The notes under the pieces were generated by a model. It did not search any database. It saw only the letters and a list, made by a program, of their open reading frames with translations, and had not been told where the DNA came from. Source: Odontesthes bonariensis (taxonomy: Eukaryota > Chordata > Actinopteri > Atheriniformes > Atherinopsidae). Taken from it: a DNA stretch of 64,000 bases. Position 1 is the stretch's first letter. The number at the start of each line of letters is the position of its first letter. This document shows positions 48,075 through 58,271 of this stretch, piece after piece. Where the stretch lies: positions 18,110,009-18,174,008 of the forward strand of contig NC_134517.1 of NCBI RefSeq assembly GCF_027942865.1, read 5' to 3'. The position numbers and the translations under genes are program-made.

Positions 48075-51000
48075 TTACCAGCAACGAAACACTATTGCCT
48101 CATGATCACTAAAATATGTGGGCACCACCGAAGCCTCTACATTATACTGAGTGGTTTTTACATATACGTGATCAATGAGCGTCCCTCTCTCTGTTGTGGG
48201 TTCTGTCACTAACTGGACATACCCTCTACTTGTAAGAAACTGGGAGATTGTTGATGATTTCAAAATGTCATCATTGAAATCTCCCATGACAGCAACTGTG
48301 TTACTCAGTGAATTAAGCCAAACAACCAACTGCCCTAGATTTTCCTTAAACAAAGAGATGGGATAAGATGGTGGTCGATAAACGACTGCCAGAACTACGT
48401 TGTAAGTAGCAAACCTACACACTACACATTCCAAATTGACACGTGGGACATCTAAAATGTCACATTCCACACTGTCAGCGGCATACACGCCAACTCCACC
48501 ATGTTGTTGGTCTTGAAGTGCGAGCAAGGCAGGATGGCTGCTACTGTAGGATAAACTTCGTGGACAGTTGTGAAAAGTGAACCCAGAAATCTTAGTTGTC
48601 TCTGATGAGAAGGCTGCAGGCAGCCACGTTTCTGTGACAGCAATGCAGTTAGGCTTCAAGGGCTGTGCACACAATGCCAAATCCACTACATGTCTACTCA
48701 AACTTTGCACATTCATTGAAAACACAGTGAAACTGTTTTGGCTCAATGTGTGCCGAGGTATAGCGCCTGTCACAAAAGGAACCATACTGTTAATGGCATC
48801 CTTAACATCTTCCCTGCAATATATGCGCTTCTCTTCAAACTCCTGAATGATTAACCCTGAAAGAGTCCTAACACGACTTAATGCCACATATGCTTGGCCA
48901 GAGGAAAATATCTTTGCCAAATTAACTACAGCATTATCAACAGTTAGGCCTTGTACTTTGTGGACTGTACAGGCCCACGCTAGTTTCAGTGGGAATTGCC
49001 GCCGCAATCCACCGTTTTTGGTGGCTCTGTCTTCTTCAGGTTCAATACCTATAGAGCCTTGCAAAGGTAATGCCAAGTTAGGGCACTGCTTTCTCCTCTG
49101 TTGTCCAACCAAATCGTCATCAAATTTAACATAGACTTTGAGTGGAAACTTGCTCTTTTCTGACATATGCACTTCAGTAACTACACCACAGACACCATTG
49201 ACAAGGCCATCTGCCACATCAACATTTTTACACAGCATTACACGCGCATCCTTCCCTAAGAACAGCGTCTCTGCCAAACAGGTGTTTTGTGCTTTGGCAT
49301 GATGGCCATCTAACAACCTCAGTTGTCCTGTTTTCGCATCATTAATGAAATCCTGCGCATTTACTTCTACGTATTCAGGACAAGCCTTTAATAGCTGTTG
49401 CATGTTATGCTCATTTACTTGTCTATTAGTTGCAAATATGTGCAAGGCAGAGCTTTCCTCAGCAGTTTCACAGCGTCTCAACACATCCAAATCACTTTTC
49501 AACATCGGAGTCTTTTTGCTACGACACCTAACCCGATTCAACAACTCAGCAAAGACTTTGTCTTTCTGTCTAACTATTTCAGTTAGCTCAACAACTTTAA
49601 ACAAGCTTGACCACAAGGTGTTACTAACGTCCTCCACATACAACGGCTTGCCTCTTACAGGCGGCAACTGGAAAAAATCTCCTACTGCAACTACAGCAAC
49701 ATTGCCAAACGGTGAAAAATCACCCGTTTGTTTTATCTGTCTCAATCTACCGTGAATATATGAGAACAGATTGTGATCCACCATGGATATCTCATCTATT
49801 ATCAACAGCTGCAGATCACAATATTTGGCACGCAACGAGTTCAGTTTCTCCTCCCCCAAAGGAGTGTACGGTAAGCGTACATCCTTTCCTATACCAAATG
49901 TTGAATGGATTGTTGCCGCCTGCAAATTGAATGCAGCAATCCCTGTAGGAGCCATCAACAACACACATATGTTGTCTGGATGACGGCACGTCGGTGACAA
50001 CAGCCTCATTGATTCGTACTGAATCGCCTTTATCAAATGACTCTTGCCAGTACCTGCACCGCCTGTAATAAATACATGCAACGGTGCAAGAGTTTTGCCA
50101 TGTATCCTATCTAAACACCATTGCCTCACCTGATAAAAAACAGACATCTGGGTGTCATTTAGAGATCTAACTAAAGCCAAACCATCACTTCTACACATGA
50201 CATTACTTCTCTTCTCTACATTTCTTGACTCTACACTTCCGGACTGCAAATCTGGAATATCTTCAACATCCTCTACCAGTATCTGTTGCTGCTCTCCTCT
50301 TTCCTCCAGACACTCTAAACGTTCTAGCTCCTGCTCTGGACATAGCTCACACCATGCATTTTCCACTAGTCCATCACAATCGATATTATTCCTAATATCA
50401 TCTAAATCTTCTGCTTCTCTCTCAAAAATTCTGCCATTTTCATCAACGACCACCTGCACCGAACGTCTAGAACCATCACTAAACCTAACATGCCCATTAC
50501 TGTAAAACTGTTCAAAGGTTTCACAGTTTGCAGGTTTCAGTTGTTCATCACATCTATAGGGCAGGAACAGTTGCAATTTACTGCGGAAAAAGTTTTCCGA
50601 GTTCTTGGTTTTTGAAAACCGCGCATACCGAATGACAGCTGGTTGTGTGCGTGTTCTTTTGACTATAAAACCACACCGATTCTGTAACTGGATTGGATTC
50701 CGACATTTTTCATTTTTACTCAATATGCGATATTCTGATGCAAATGTTGCCAAACACATGTCTTCAAATGCCACATCTATTGGCCTACTCTTATAGCGGT
50801 CAACTAAACTAGTCATCCACATATTTTGAGATGTGACATCCTCTGATGCAGCCCTCTGTCTTAAAATACTCAACGGTAAACTCATCCTCACAATATTATC
50901 CCCTGTGGGCACAAAGACGACTTTCCTTGAACATTCCTTTAAGTGCATATTTGTTAGTCTATAAACTGCTTCTTGTGCGCTAACATCTCTGTTATGCAAG

Positions 51001-54000
51001 TACACAGTACCTAGATTTTTTAAGGCCTCCTTTGCACTAAGATTGCCCTCTTTGGATGCCTCTCTTTGGGCATTGCTCAACAGCAGCCCCATCTCCCTTT
51101 CTGCCTTAGAAATATAGGAGATGATGTACACAACACATGCATACGCATCCACAACGTACTGGATGTCTATATTAGCATTCCAGCATTTCAAGAGGGACGT
51201 ATTATACTGATTAATCCACGACTCCTTAACATCCCTTTTTAAAATAACTTCTGTCTTCTTGCCAAGACGTTTATACGCCGCCTCAAAAATCTCCTGATTC
51301 ATGCGTAAAGCACCAAACAACTGCTGTACATTTTCACAACTACCATCGTTCAATGCCTTCTTAACGCTTGTTAAAATGTCATCAGCATGCTCTTTCTTCA
51401 TCTCCCACCTGTTCTCTCCATGCTTTTCACATGTTGCATCCGTCACATTTTCCTGACACTTGCAGACTGGTTCTACTCGCTTACGACTAATAAACGTGCG
51501 TGCAGATACTGGTCGAGGAAAATTGAAACGACATGTTGTATTCCTCTTTTTGCACGACTTTGAGTGTCGAGTGGAATGTTGTTGTACAGATGTGATAATG
51601 TCCAATAATGTGTCATCATCTGCTGGTAGTTCACATGTTACATATTTGTCAATAAACTGAACTACCTCTTCGTCACTGTTCCTGTCAATTAACGGAGCGT
51701 TCTCGATCCAGAACAAACAATGAACATGTGGGGAACCACGCTGCTGAAACTCGACCCTATAAAAGTAGTCAATTATTTTACCTATCGGATTGCATGGAGA
51801 CATCAACACCTCCTTTAAAAAACAATGCCACCGAAAGTCAAACATCCTGGCTGCAGTTACCGGATTCTGCCGCAACAGCTCACACCTATCAGCCCACTCC
51901 AACTCGTCAGCTGTCTGTGTTCTTCCAGCCTGTCGCAAAGCGCTATCAAGCAGATTTTGCCAACGAAGATCAGCTGAAGAAAAGGAACAAAACCAAGTAG
52001 GGACACCTAACTGACGAACACAAGCTAACAGGTCATTCTGCGCTCCCTGCCAGTACACTGGGGTTCCTCTAATAGGTTTCAAAAACCGATAGCCATCATC
52101 ACACGCCAACAACCGTTTCAACCCATCGTCACTCTTCAATAGATTGTTAACCTTTGTCAGTGTGCCACCTCCCCTTCCTTTTCTTAACGCTATGGACACA
52201 TTGGAAACGACGTGTTCGACCTCCGACATGTACTGAGCAAAAAATATGTATTCTACATTCCGGGAAAATCTGCCATCAGCATGCAGAACACGGTTATTAA
52301 AATAACGCGTTAATGTCAAACGCTGTGGTCGGCTATCATGATAGGTATGCTGTCCCTGCGGAAACAACACTGGAAAACATTTGGCTTCATTGCCATGATC
52401 AGACAGCAAGCTAACAGGGCTGTTTCCCTCTGCAGGAGCCACGTTCACAACACCATCAAAATACTGGTCCAACACTTCTTGACCAATGTCTACAGGCATC
52501 AGACAACTGTCCTGAAACATACAGTGTTGCTGTCTGTCATGTAGAAGTTCATCCTCGCCACCATCACTGGCTTCTACATTACAATCATTGTCTGCTCCTA
52601 AAATTACCTCATCGTTCTCCCTACAAAACTCATTAAGCCATGCTTCATTAAACTGTATATCTTTATAATGTGCATTAATGTTTTTTAAACACTGCAACGC
52701 TTGCCTAACACGCATGGTATCCACAAATTCATACTTGTAATGACCCTTGTAGGTTAACTTACGCTTCAGCTTCACAGGCAACAAAGACCCCTCCATATTG
52801 GAACGAGGTAACAAATTACTTGTTTGAACAATGTTTGCTGGAACACATGTCACTGGGCCATGTACTCCATTTTGCCCACCTTTGGGCAAAGCTAACATCT
52901 TCATAAATGGTATATGTAGCGCGATCAAATGCTGTTCTAAACTATTCAAACAGGCCAGTTCTGCTGGAATGTGAGACACAGTCAAATTGTTCCCTGCAGA
53001 TTCAGCCGGTTCCTGTCCTCTAAGTATTTTACTATGACAGGTGTAACAGATCGAAAGCTTTCCTCTGGGTGATTCAACCAAGTGACACGGCATCTCACAA
53101 CTGGCATCACATTTGTGCAGATAATCATCAGTAATACACTTTGCGGCTACAGCAGCTACAGCTCCAGTTTTATTATAATCTTCCCTTTTACAGGTTAAAA
53201 CCTGATGCCTAAACAGCAACCTGTGGCAAACACAACACACAAAATCTGGTCCATCTCTGACTTTATCTAAAAACTGCTGCATAACAAAGTCAAATTGCTG
53301 CCGCTTTTCTTTCAACTGCTGCCTCTTCAGCTTCATACCTGCTACAACACGCCGTTTATATTCAACATTTGCATACTTTGTCTTACTCATGTTCCTCACC
53401 TTCTTCCTATGTACCTTGTTTGTACGATATTTATTTTTACTCATTACTTTCAAGTTTTCTTTATGTACTACATTTGTACGATATTTATTTTTACTCATTA
53501 CTTTCACATTTTCTTTATGTACTACATTTGTACGATATTTATTTTTACTCATTACTTTCACATTTTCTTTATGTACTACATTTGTACGATATTTATTTTT
53601 ACTCATCGCCTTCAAGTTCTCTCTATGTACCACATATGTCCTGTACTTCCATATACTAATCTCTTTCTTCTTGGCTTGATACAATACATTAGTCCTGTAC
53701 ATGTTCCTACTCAATTCCTTCACACTCTCTCTCTGTAACCTATATGTCAATTTACTCATAGCCTTATGCTTTTCCTTATACAAACTATTTTGAGCATAAT
53801 TTCTTTTACTTCTTTCCTTCTGGCTTTCCTTCCTCCAAAGCTTTCCTGTATATGTAAACACACTTTGTCTTGCCTGTTCTGCAGGTTGCTCGTTAAATAC
53901 ATACGGTGTTTGCTGTCTTAAATTGTATCCATCACATGTCTGCACTTTACAATAACCATAACATGCCTGTGTTTCAGCCTGTTGAACACAAACTACGTTT

Positions 54001-55424
54001 TCATAATGGTTACCATTGCAATTCTTTACATAAACTGCCTGTTTGGAGAATTGATGGTTGTGACAACTATATTCAAGCCAACGCTCATTGTGATATGTGA
54101 AAATACTTACACCTAAACAGTCTGCTGCAGCTTGAATCTCGACCTCTGTAGCCCAACTGCCAACATAACGCATCCTTGACACCACCAGGTATTCTGCCAT
54201 TGAGGAATCTGGATTTCTCAAAATACCTTGATATGCCACAGGATTGCTTTCCATCTGCTTGACAACGGCAAGCCTAATCTTCCGATGATTCTTCTGTGTG
54301 CCACTAATGGCCTGACTAACTGCCCTAAAGAAACAGTTTCCATCACCAACTATTTCCTCTGTCCTGCATGGAGCCCCTAACACACCAACTGTACCAGATG
54401 CTACATGACTAATCTCAGACTCTATATTTAATCGCTTGCATAGGGAGTCTGCATCACCTTTACACAATGGATTAAATTCTAAGCATTTACTTCCAACATC
54501 GCTAACAAAAACTACATCTAAATTAACACTAGTAACATCACTTCCTGAGTTCCTGTCAATGACACGCACACCGACAAGTTCAAACAACTTAGGAGAAACA
54601 TTAAGTGCTTCTGTAAACTTGCACAAATGGCAGAACAGATGCTCAAGATCATTAAAATACACAACTACACTCGTCCCTTCACCATCTACCATCCCATCTG
54701 AACTGCGTGCATGCGAGTCAACCACTGCATACTGTCCACTCTGACGAATGATGGCACATGTACCACCACACAATGTCAGAAGACAGGTGTCATATTTCCT
54801 ACATATTTCTGTCAACCCTGTTCTAAGACTGATAAGCACCCCTGTTGCAATTAATTCACTCTCTCCAGCAGCATCTCCAGTTACATAATCACCATACTCA
54901 AACTCAAACTTCTGTCCATCTATAACACGCTGCTTGGGCAAATCTGGAACAGAAAGCATATCTGCCCCACTACTAATCTGATCACAGTCACGCAAATCTG
55001 AATACAACGCATCACCTAAAACTACAACCTTATCCAGTGTAGCCGCTTGCCACAAAAACACACTGTCAGTTGTGTGTTTTGCTACAGCTACCAAACTTAT
55101 AGCCATACACTGCAATCCAGCATTTATAAACCGACTATCACCCTGGTGAAAATTTCCCTGAACTGATGTACGCCCACTGACAAATGTACTACCAACTAAC
55201 TCGTCAGACAGTGGAACACCCTGTGAAGGCAAGCATGAACTGGACTTAACACTCAAACCTTTGGTGAATCTTTGAGAGCGCCGCACACCAACACCTCTGT
55301 CCTCCTGGTTCTCCACCACCTCCACAGAGCAGACAGGCACCGGAACAGGACGAGCAGAGACCTCAACAGGACTGGTGGGCAGCGGCACGTCACAGGCACA
55401 CACAAGGCTAGTTGTGGCCTCCAC
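48075..55424 (-). CDS. Helentron giant exon: OTU, Lys-rich repeats, Rep, helicase, endonuclease (2449 codons)
   Basis: It begins with GTG after the acceptor tcctag, not a true start. Domains in order, counted from there: OTU-like cysteine protease ([11 protein letters not shown] about 358, GNHYENVV about 475); 18-residue repeats [18 protein letters not shown] (about 575-665); Cys-rich zinc segment [12 protein letters not shown] (about 728); Helitron N-domain [16 protein letters not shown] (about 1030); HUH motif [11 protein letters not shown] (about 1230) and catalytic-Tyr region [10 protein letters not shown] (about 1435); PIF1 helicase Walker [11 protein letters not shown] (about 1787), Walker [10 protein letters not shown] (about 1878), [13 protein letters not shown] (about 2155); APE endonuclease [30 protein letters not shown] and SDHE at the C-terminus. 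The C-terminal endonuclease marks it as a Helentron rather than a canonical Helitron. Confidence 0.93.
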   Translation of the reverse strand: MEATTSLVCACDVPLPTSPVEVSARPVPVPVCSVEVVENQEDRGVGVRRSQRFTKGLSVKSSSCLPSQGVPLSDELVGSTFVSGRTSVQGNFHQGDSRFINAGLQCMAISLVAVAKHTTDSVFLWQAATLDKVVVLGDALYSDLRDCDQISSGADMLSVPDLPKQRVIDGQKFEFEYGDYVTGDAAGESELIATGVLISLRTGLTEICRKYDTCLLTLCGGTCAIIRQSGQYAVVDSHARSSDGMVDGEGTSVVVYFNDLEHLFCHLCKFTEALNVSPKLFELVGVRVIDRNSGSDVTSVNLDVVFVSDVGSKCLEFNPLCKGDADSLCKRLNIESEISHVASGTVGVLGAPCRTEEIVGDGNCFFRAVSQAISGTQKNHRKIRLAVVKQMESNPVAYQGILRNPDSSMAEYLVVSRMRYVGSWATEVEIQAAADCLGVSIFTYHNERWLEYSCHNHQFSKQAVYVKNCNGNHYENVVCVQQAETQACYGYCKVQTCDGYNLRQQTPYVFNEQPAEQARQSVFTYTGKLWRKESQKERSKRNYAQNSLYKEKHKAMSKLTYRLQRESVKELSRNMYRTNVLYQAKKKEISIWKYRTYVVHRENLKAMSKNKYRTNVVHKENVKVMSKNKYRTNVVHKENVKVMSKNKYRTNVVHKENLKVMSKNKYRTNKVHRKKVRNMSKTKYANVEYKRRVVAGMKLKRQQLKEKRQQFDFVMQQFLDKVRDGPDFVCCVCHRLLFRHQVLTCKREDYNKTGAVAAVAAKCITDDYLHKCDASCEMPCHLVESPRGKLSICYTCHSKILRGQEPAESAGNNLTVSHIPAELACLNSLEQHLIALHIPFMKMLALPKGGQNGVHGPVTCVPANIVQTSNLLPRSNMEGSLLPVKLKRKLTYKGHYKYEFVDTMRVRQALQCLKNINAHYKDIQFNEAWLNEFCRENDEVILGADNDCNVEASDGGEDELLHDRQQHCMFQDSCLMPVDIGQEVLDQYFDGVVNVAPAEGNSPVSLLSDHGNEAKCFPVLFPQGQHTYHDSRPQRLTLTRYFNNRVLHADGRFSRNVEYIFFAQYMSEVEHVVSNVSIALRKGRGGGTLTKVNNLLKSDDGLKRLLACDDGYRFLKPIRGTPVYWQGAQNDLLACVRQLGVPTWFCSFSSADLRWQNLLDSALRQAGRTQTADELEWADRCELLRQNPVTAARMFDFRWHCFLKEVLMSPCNPIGKIIDYFYRVEFQQRGSPHVHCLFWIENAPLIDRNSDEEVVQFIDKYVTCELPADDDTLLDIITSVQQHSTRHSKSCKKRNTTCRFNFPRPVSARTFISRKRVEPVCKCQENVTDATCEKHGENRWEMKKEHADDILTSVKKALNDGSCENVQQLFGALRMNQEIFEAAYKRLGKKTEVILKRDVKESWINQYNTSLLKCWNANIDIQYVVDAYACVVYIISYISKAEREMGLLLSNAQREASKEGNLSAKEALKNLGTVYLHNRDVSAQEAVYRLTNMHLKECSRKVVFVPTGDNIVRMSLPLSILRQRAASEDVTSQNMWMTSLVDRYKSRPIDVAFEDMCLATFASEYRILSKNEKCRNPIQLQNRCGFIVKRTRTQPAVIRYARFSKTKNSENFFRSKLQLFLPYRCDEQLKPANCETFEQFYSNGHVRFSDGSRRSVQVVVDENGRIFEREAEDLDDIRNNIDCDGLVENAWCELCPEQELERLECLEERGEQQQILVEDVEDIPDLQSGSVESRNVEKRSNVMCRSDGLALVRSLNDTQMSVFYQVRQWCLDRIHGKTLAPLHVFITGGAGTGKSHLIKAIQYESMRLLSPTCRHPDNICVLLMAPTGIAAFNLQAATIHSTFGIGKDVRLPYTPLGEEKLNSLRAKYCDLQLLIIDEISMVDHNLFSYIHGRLRQIKQTGDFSPFGNVAVVAVGDFFQLPPVRGKPLYVEDVSNTLWSSLFKVVELTEIVRQKDKVFAELLNRVRCRSKKTPMLKSDLDVLRRCETAEESSALHIFATNRQVNEHNMQQLLKACPEYVEVNAQDFINDAKTGQLRLLDGHHAKAQNTCLAETLFLGKDARVMLCKNVDVADGLVNGVCGVVTEVHMSEKSKFPLKVYVKFDDDLVGQQRRKQCPNLALPLQGSIGIEPEEDRATKNGGLRRQFPLKLAWACTVHKVQGLTVDNAVVNLAKIFSSGQAYVALSRVRTLSGLIIQEFEEKRIYCREDVKDAINSMVPFVTGAIPRHTLSQNSFTVFSMNVQSLSRHVVDLALCAQPLKPNCIAVTETWLPAAFSSETTKISGFTFHNCPRSLSYSSSHPALLALQDQQHGGVGVYAADSVECDILDVPRVNLECVVCRFATYNVVLAVVYRPPSYPISLFKENLGQLVVWLNSLSNTVAVMGDFNDDILKSSTISQFLTSRGYVQLVTEPTTERGTLIDHVYVKTTQYNVEASVVPTYFSDHEAIVFRCW

Positions 55425-55611
55425 CTAGGACAAAAATAAATAAACATAAAGGACAACAAAACAACCTTATAAGCAACATGAAAGACTCGTATTTTGCTAA
55501 ATTGCTCATTTAACAATATCCCTCTTTTTTTTTTTAACTACATACCCAATGACAATAATTCCCTTTGCATGGCTACTTTAAAAATAACAAAAAAAATAAA
55601 ATAAAAATAAC

Positions 55612-55644
<33 letters not shown>

Positions 55645-58271
55645 GTTGTACCGACCTCTTGGTCCAGGACCCCAGCTTCTGGACGAGCAGACACCGCAAT
55701 TGGTGTGGCATCGACCTAAAGAGAGTAAAAACAATTAAATAATGTCAGAACCACAATACATAAAGAAAAACCTTTTGTGTACTTTTCACTTTTTTGTCAC
55801 AATGGTTTAACACAGTTTCTCTGAAAGTCAAATGATATTTAACTGACACAAAATATAACCTCACATACTGCAAGCCAAAATAATTTCCCTAAATTCAGGA
55901 GAAACCATTCAAACAAATTGAACCAACCTTCTCCAGCGCCTCCACTTTCATGCCTTCAACAGACACCTCTGCACCTGGTGTGGCCAACACCTACAAAAAT
56001 ACATGACATGAATACACAAATGCTAAATATTTCCCTCCTGCTCTCCAACTAAAAATGCACCACATATGCTGTTCAAATGAATTCAATCATTACATACCTT
56101 ACGCCTAACTTGTCTGCGTTTCAATACAGCCGTTTTTCTCCGGTGTTCCACAGGCAGCGTCTAATGTGAGACAAACACAATTGCGTTTTAAAATATTTGT
56201 GCAATAGATTTGTGTACACAATACACACAGTCTCAAGGATGAGGGAGAAGAAGTCATTTTACAATAATGCTTAATCCATCACACACAATTTAAAAGCAAT
56301 GTACCTCTTTACTTGTAGGAACATCACAATCAAGTGATGATGGAACCACCTTCTCCATGGCAGCCAATATATCAGTGGAGAACCGCACAGGATTCAGTGG
56401 AATGAAACACTCCCTCAAAACCACTGGAGTTCCATCCACCTGTACAATGTAGACAAAATTAGTTCAGATCAACATTGCATACTCATCTTAGTTAAATATA
56501 AATAAAACATAATCATAGCAAACCTTGTATTGAGCCTTTCTCCTCTTGGATGCACCAGAAGCATGAGCCTGAGCCAGCTCAGGCTCACCAGAACGGTTCC
56601 TCTGTAAAGACAAATAGCACATGAATATAAGAACAGTTTCACCATAGCTTTGATGTTCTCTTTAACAACAATAGCACTTTTCTCAAATATGAATTTAAAA
56701 AAAATACATAGCAAACCTCATGTTCAGGCGTTCTCTTGGGTGCACCAGAAGCAACTTCAGGGTCACCAGAAGGGTTCCGCTGTAAAGACAAAAAGCACAT
56801 GAATATAAGAACCATTTCACCATAGCTTTGATGTTCTCTTTAACAACAATAGCACTTTTCAATTAAAATATAATAACTGTCAACCTTCTTACCTTCCTAC
56901 CCGATCCTACAACCGGCCACTCAGAGGCAGGTAGAGCATTCCGCGGCACTGATGTCAAAGCAGACACCGAGTGAGGTACCTGTGGTTGAGGAACCGGTAT
57001 CTCCAGTTGATGGTAAGCAGCAATCCACATCAGCTGCACAAGGAGCGGCATCCCGAAGTCGTCGCTGAGGTGCACCTGTGAAAAAACAAAGCAAAAAAAC
57101 AAATGTCAAAAAATAATGAAACATTTAATATTAAGTTTCAAATTACATTAAATATTTTTCCATTTCTTATACCAAAACAACAACCCAACAGCTACTTACC
57201 CCATCACGGCACCACAACTTCAGACAGTTGACAGGGAAATAGTCAGCTGTGTTCCAAAACTTCACACCTTAACACAAATTAAACAATGTTAATTTATAAC
57301 TATTTACACAATAAAACATAATCCATCGTACACCCTTTTTAAAACATACCAAGCTCTGATGCCACACGGTGGAATTCGTCTCTCATCAGCTTTTGGTATT
57401 CAAAGTCCACGGTCAAGCGTGGAGGCATGTCCACAACAAAAACCTAGACAAATGAAATAGGGATTCATTATCAATTGTATTATCTGCATAATGCCACACC
57501 ATTAAAATAGATACACTGTCATTACAATAAACAGGATACAAATGAAATTAATATACCTTTGTCCAGTATGTACAGACAGTGGAAAGGAACTCTTTGAAGG
57601 AGGCAGCCGCCTCATCAACCGTCCTGCTGCTTGTTAGGTTGTTGCTAGGGGCCAAGATGCACACGGCGTCAGGCTTCCGAGGAAGAGCAGCGTGCAACAC
57701 TTCAGTCCTCAGCTGGTCAGCACTGGCCCCCGGCGTTGACATCACACCAAAGGACAGGCAGCCCTCTGGCATCTGAACAATGCCGTCTGCGATGGAACGC
57801 AGGTGGGAGTCCCCGACAAGAAGCACGAACTGGAACAAAAGCAAAGATTCCTTTAGAATAAGATCAAATAATAATTCCACAAAATAACTCTGTTGTATAT
57901 AAATTGTACATACCTTCTTGTCTGGAAACTCAGCAGGGACGACCAATTTGTGACTTCGCCCAGTGTGCAAAGAAATTTGCCATCGTTTCACTTTATGGCG
58001 CCAGCCGGTACCACAAGCTATTTATCAACAGACACAAAAAGCAACATAAACATTTACTAGTCATATTAGCCGCAAATAATATCATTACACACTTTACTAT
58101 TACAAAAATAACCCAAATGTTATCTCAAATATTGCAAATATGGAGAAACAGATAATGATAATACATACATGCACGAAACTTGCTGGAAGCCATCCGGATT
58201 CCCACAGACTCAGTTGATCTGCAAGCATTCCTCTTCTTCAACGCCTCACGATGACTCTTGCCACGCGGCAT
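48075..58271 (-). CDS. Spliced 13-exon Helentron gene: SGNH hydrolase + OTU + HUH Rep + PIF1 helicase + APE endonuclease, ~2878 aa
   Basis: I infer one gene with exons (minus) 58271-58169, 58017-57914, 57829-57557, 57443-57350, 57267-57200, 57075-56893, 56779-56717, 56601-56524, 56439-56305, 56160-56098, 55990-55928, 55715-55656 and 55424-48075. Every boundary has an AG acceptor and GT donor, and the phases fit without a single break (coding sum 8637 nt). The start is the ATG at 58271, directly after an acceptor (ccacatctag), so a non-coding exon should precede it. The product would combine an N-terminal hydrolase with the complete rolling-circle transposition machinery. There is no stop or frameshift, so it may be active. 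The exon model is read by eye, without transcripts. Confidence 0.78.
53430..53720 (-). repeat. 54-bp coding tandem repeat in the Helentron
   Basis: Six to seven units of 18 codons ([18 protein letters not shown] and variants) follow one another, three of them nearly identical at the DNA level. The matching region of the copy at 8.5 kb has about four units with a different consensus (VTYQAKKKEMSRIM). Confidence 0.85.
55610..55640 (+). repeat. Poly-A run of about 28 bases
   Basis: A long A tract lies in the intron between exons 12 and 13 of the Helentron gene (poly-T in its transcript direction, upstream of an acceptor). Confidence 0.9.
55656..56779 (-). CDS. Helentron gene exons 7-12: small phase-0 linker exons
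   Basis: Six short exons (63, 78, 135, 63, 63 and 60 nt), all multiples of three and all phase 0, encode a low-complexity linker. Exons 7 and 8 both open with RNPSG or RNRSG followed by EPE-like and GA-KR segments and are clearly duplicates. Exons 11, 12 and 13 open with VLATP, VDATP and VEATT. Exon 9 holds [20 protein letters not shown], the least simple part. Exon 10 is Arg/Lys-rich ([17 protein letters not shown]), a possible nuclear localisation signal. Because all are phase 0, exon skipping would keep the frame. Confidence 0.65.
56524..56860 (-). repeat. Tandem duplication of an exon plus intron, ~178 bp
   Basis: Exon 8 and exon 7 start at 56601 and 56779, 178 bases apart. Their upstream introns share a long nearly identical stretch (agcacatgaatataagaac, caccatagctttgatgttct), so both exon and intron were copied recently. 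Confidence 0.85.
56893..58271 (-). CDS. Helentron gene exons 1-6: SGNH/GDSL-type hydrolase domain
   Basis: Spliced, the six exons (103, 104, 273, 94, 68, 183 nt) encode ~275 residues. Exon 1 is basic ([15 protein letters not shown]). Exon 3 has [13 protein letters not shown], the GDS block with the nucleophile Ser, and [14 protein letters not shown], the Asn block. Exons 5-6 join to give [13 protein letters not shown], the Asp-x-x-His block. Thus Ser, Asn, Asp and His of an SGNH hydrolase are all in place. The exon 4 part includes [19 protein letters not shown]. Splicing is required to form the active-site DGVH. The role may be lipid or ester hydrolysis, or a protein-binding fold. Esterase domains are known from CR1/L2 LINE ORF1 proteins. 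Confidence 0.7.

Noticed and set aside
53430..53720. CRISPR-like regular repeats
   Set aside because: The 54-bp units are contiguous without spacers and code in frame for the Helentron protein; the genome is a vertebrate.
55422..55424. GTG as start of the Helentron protein
   Set aside because: It directly follows a splice acceptor (tcctag), and an in-phase exon with a GT donor precedes it, so it is an internal codon.
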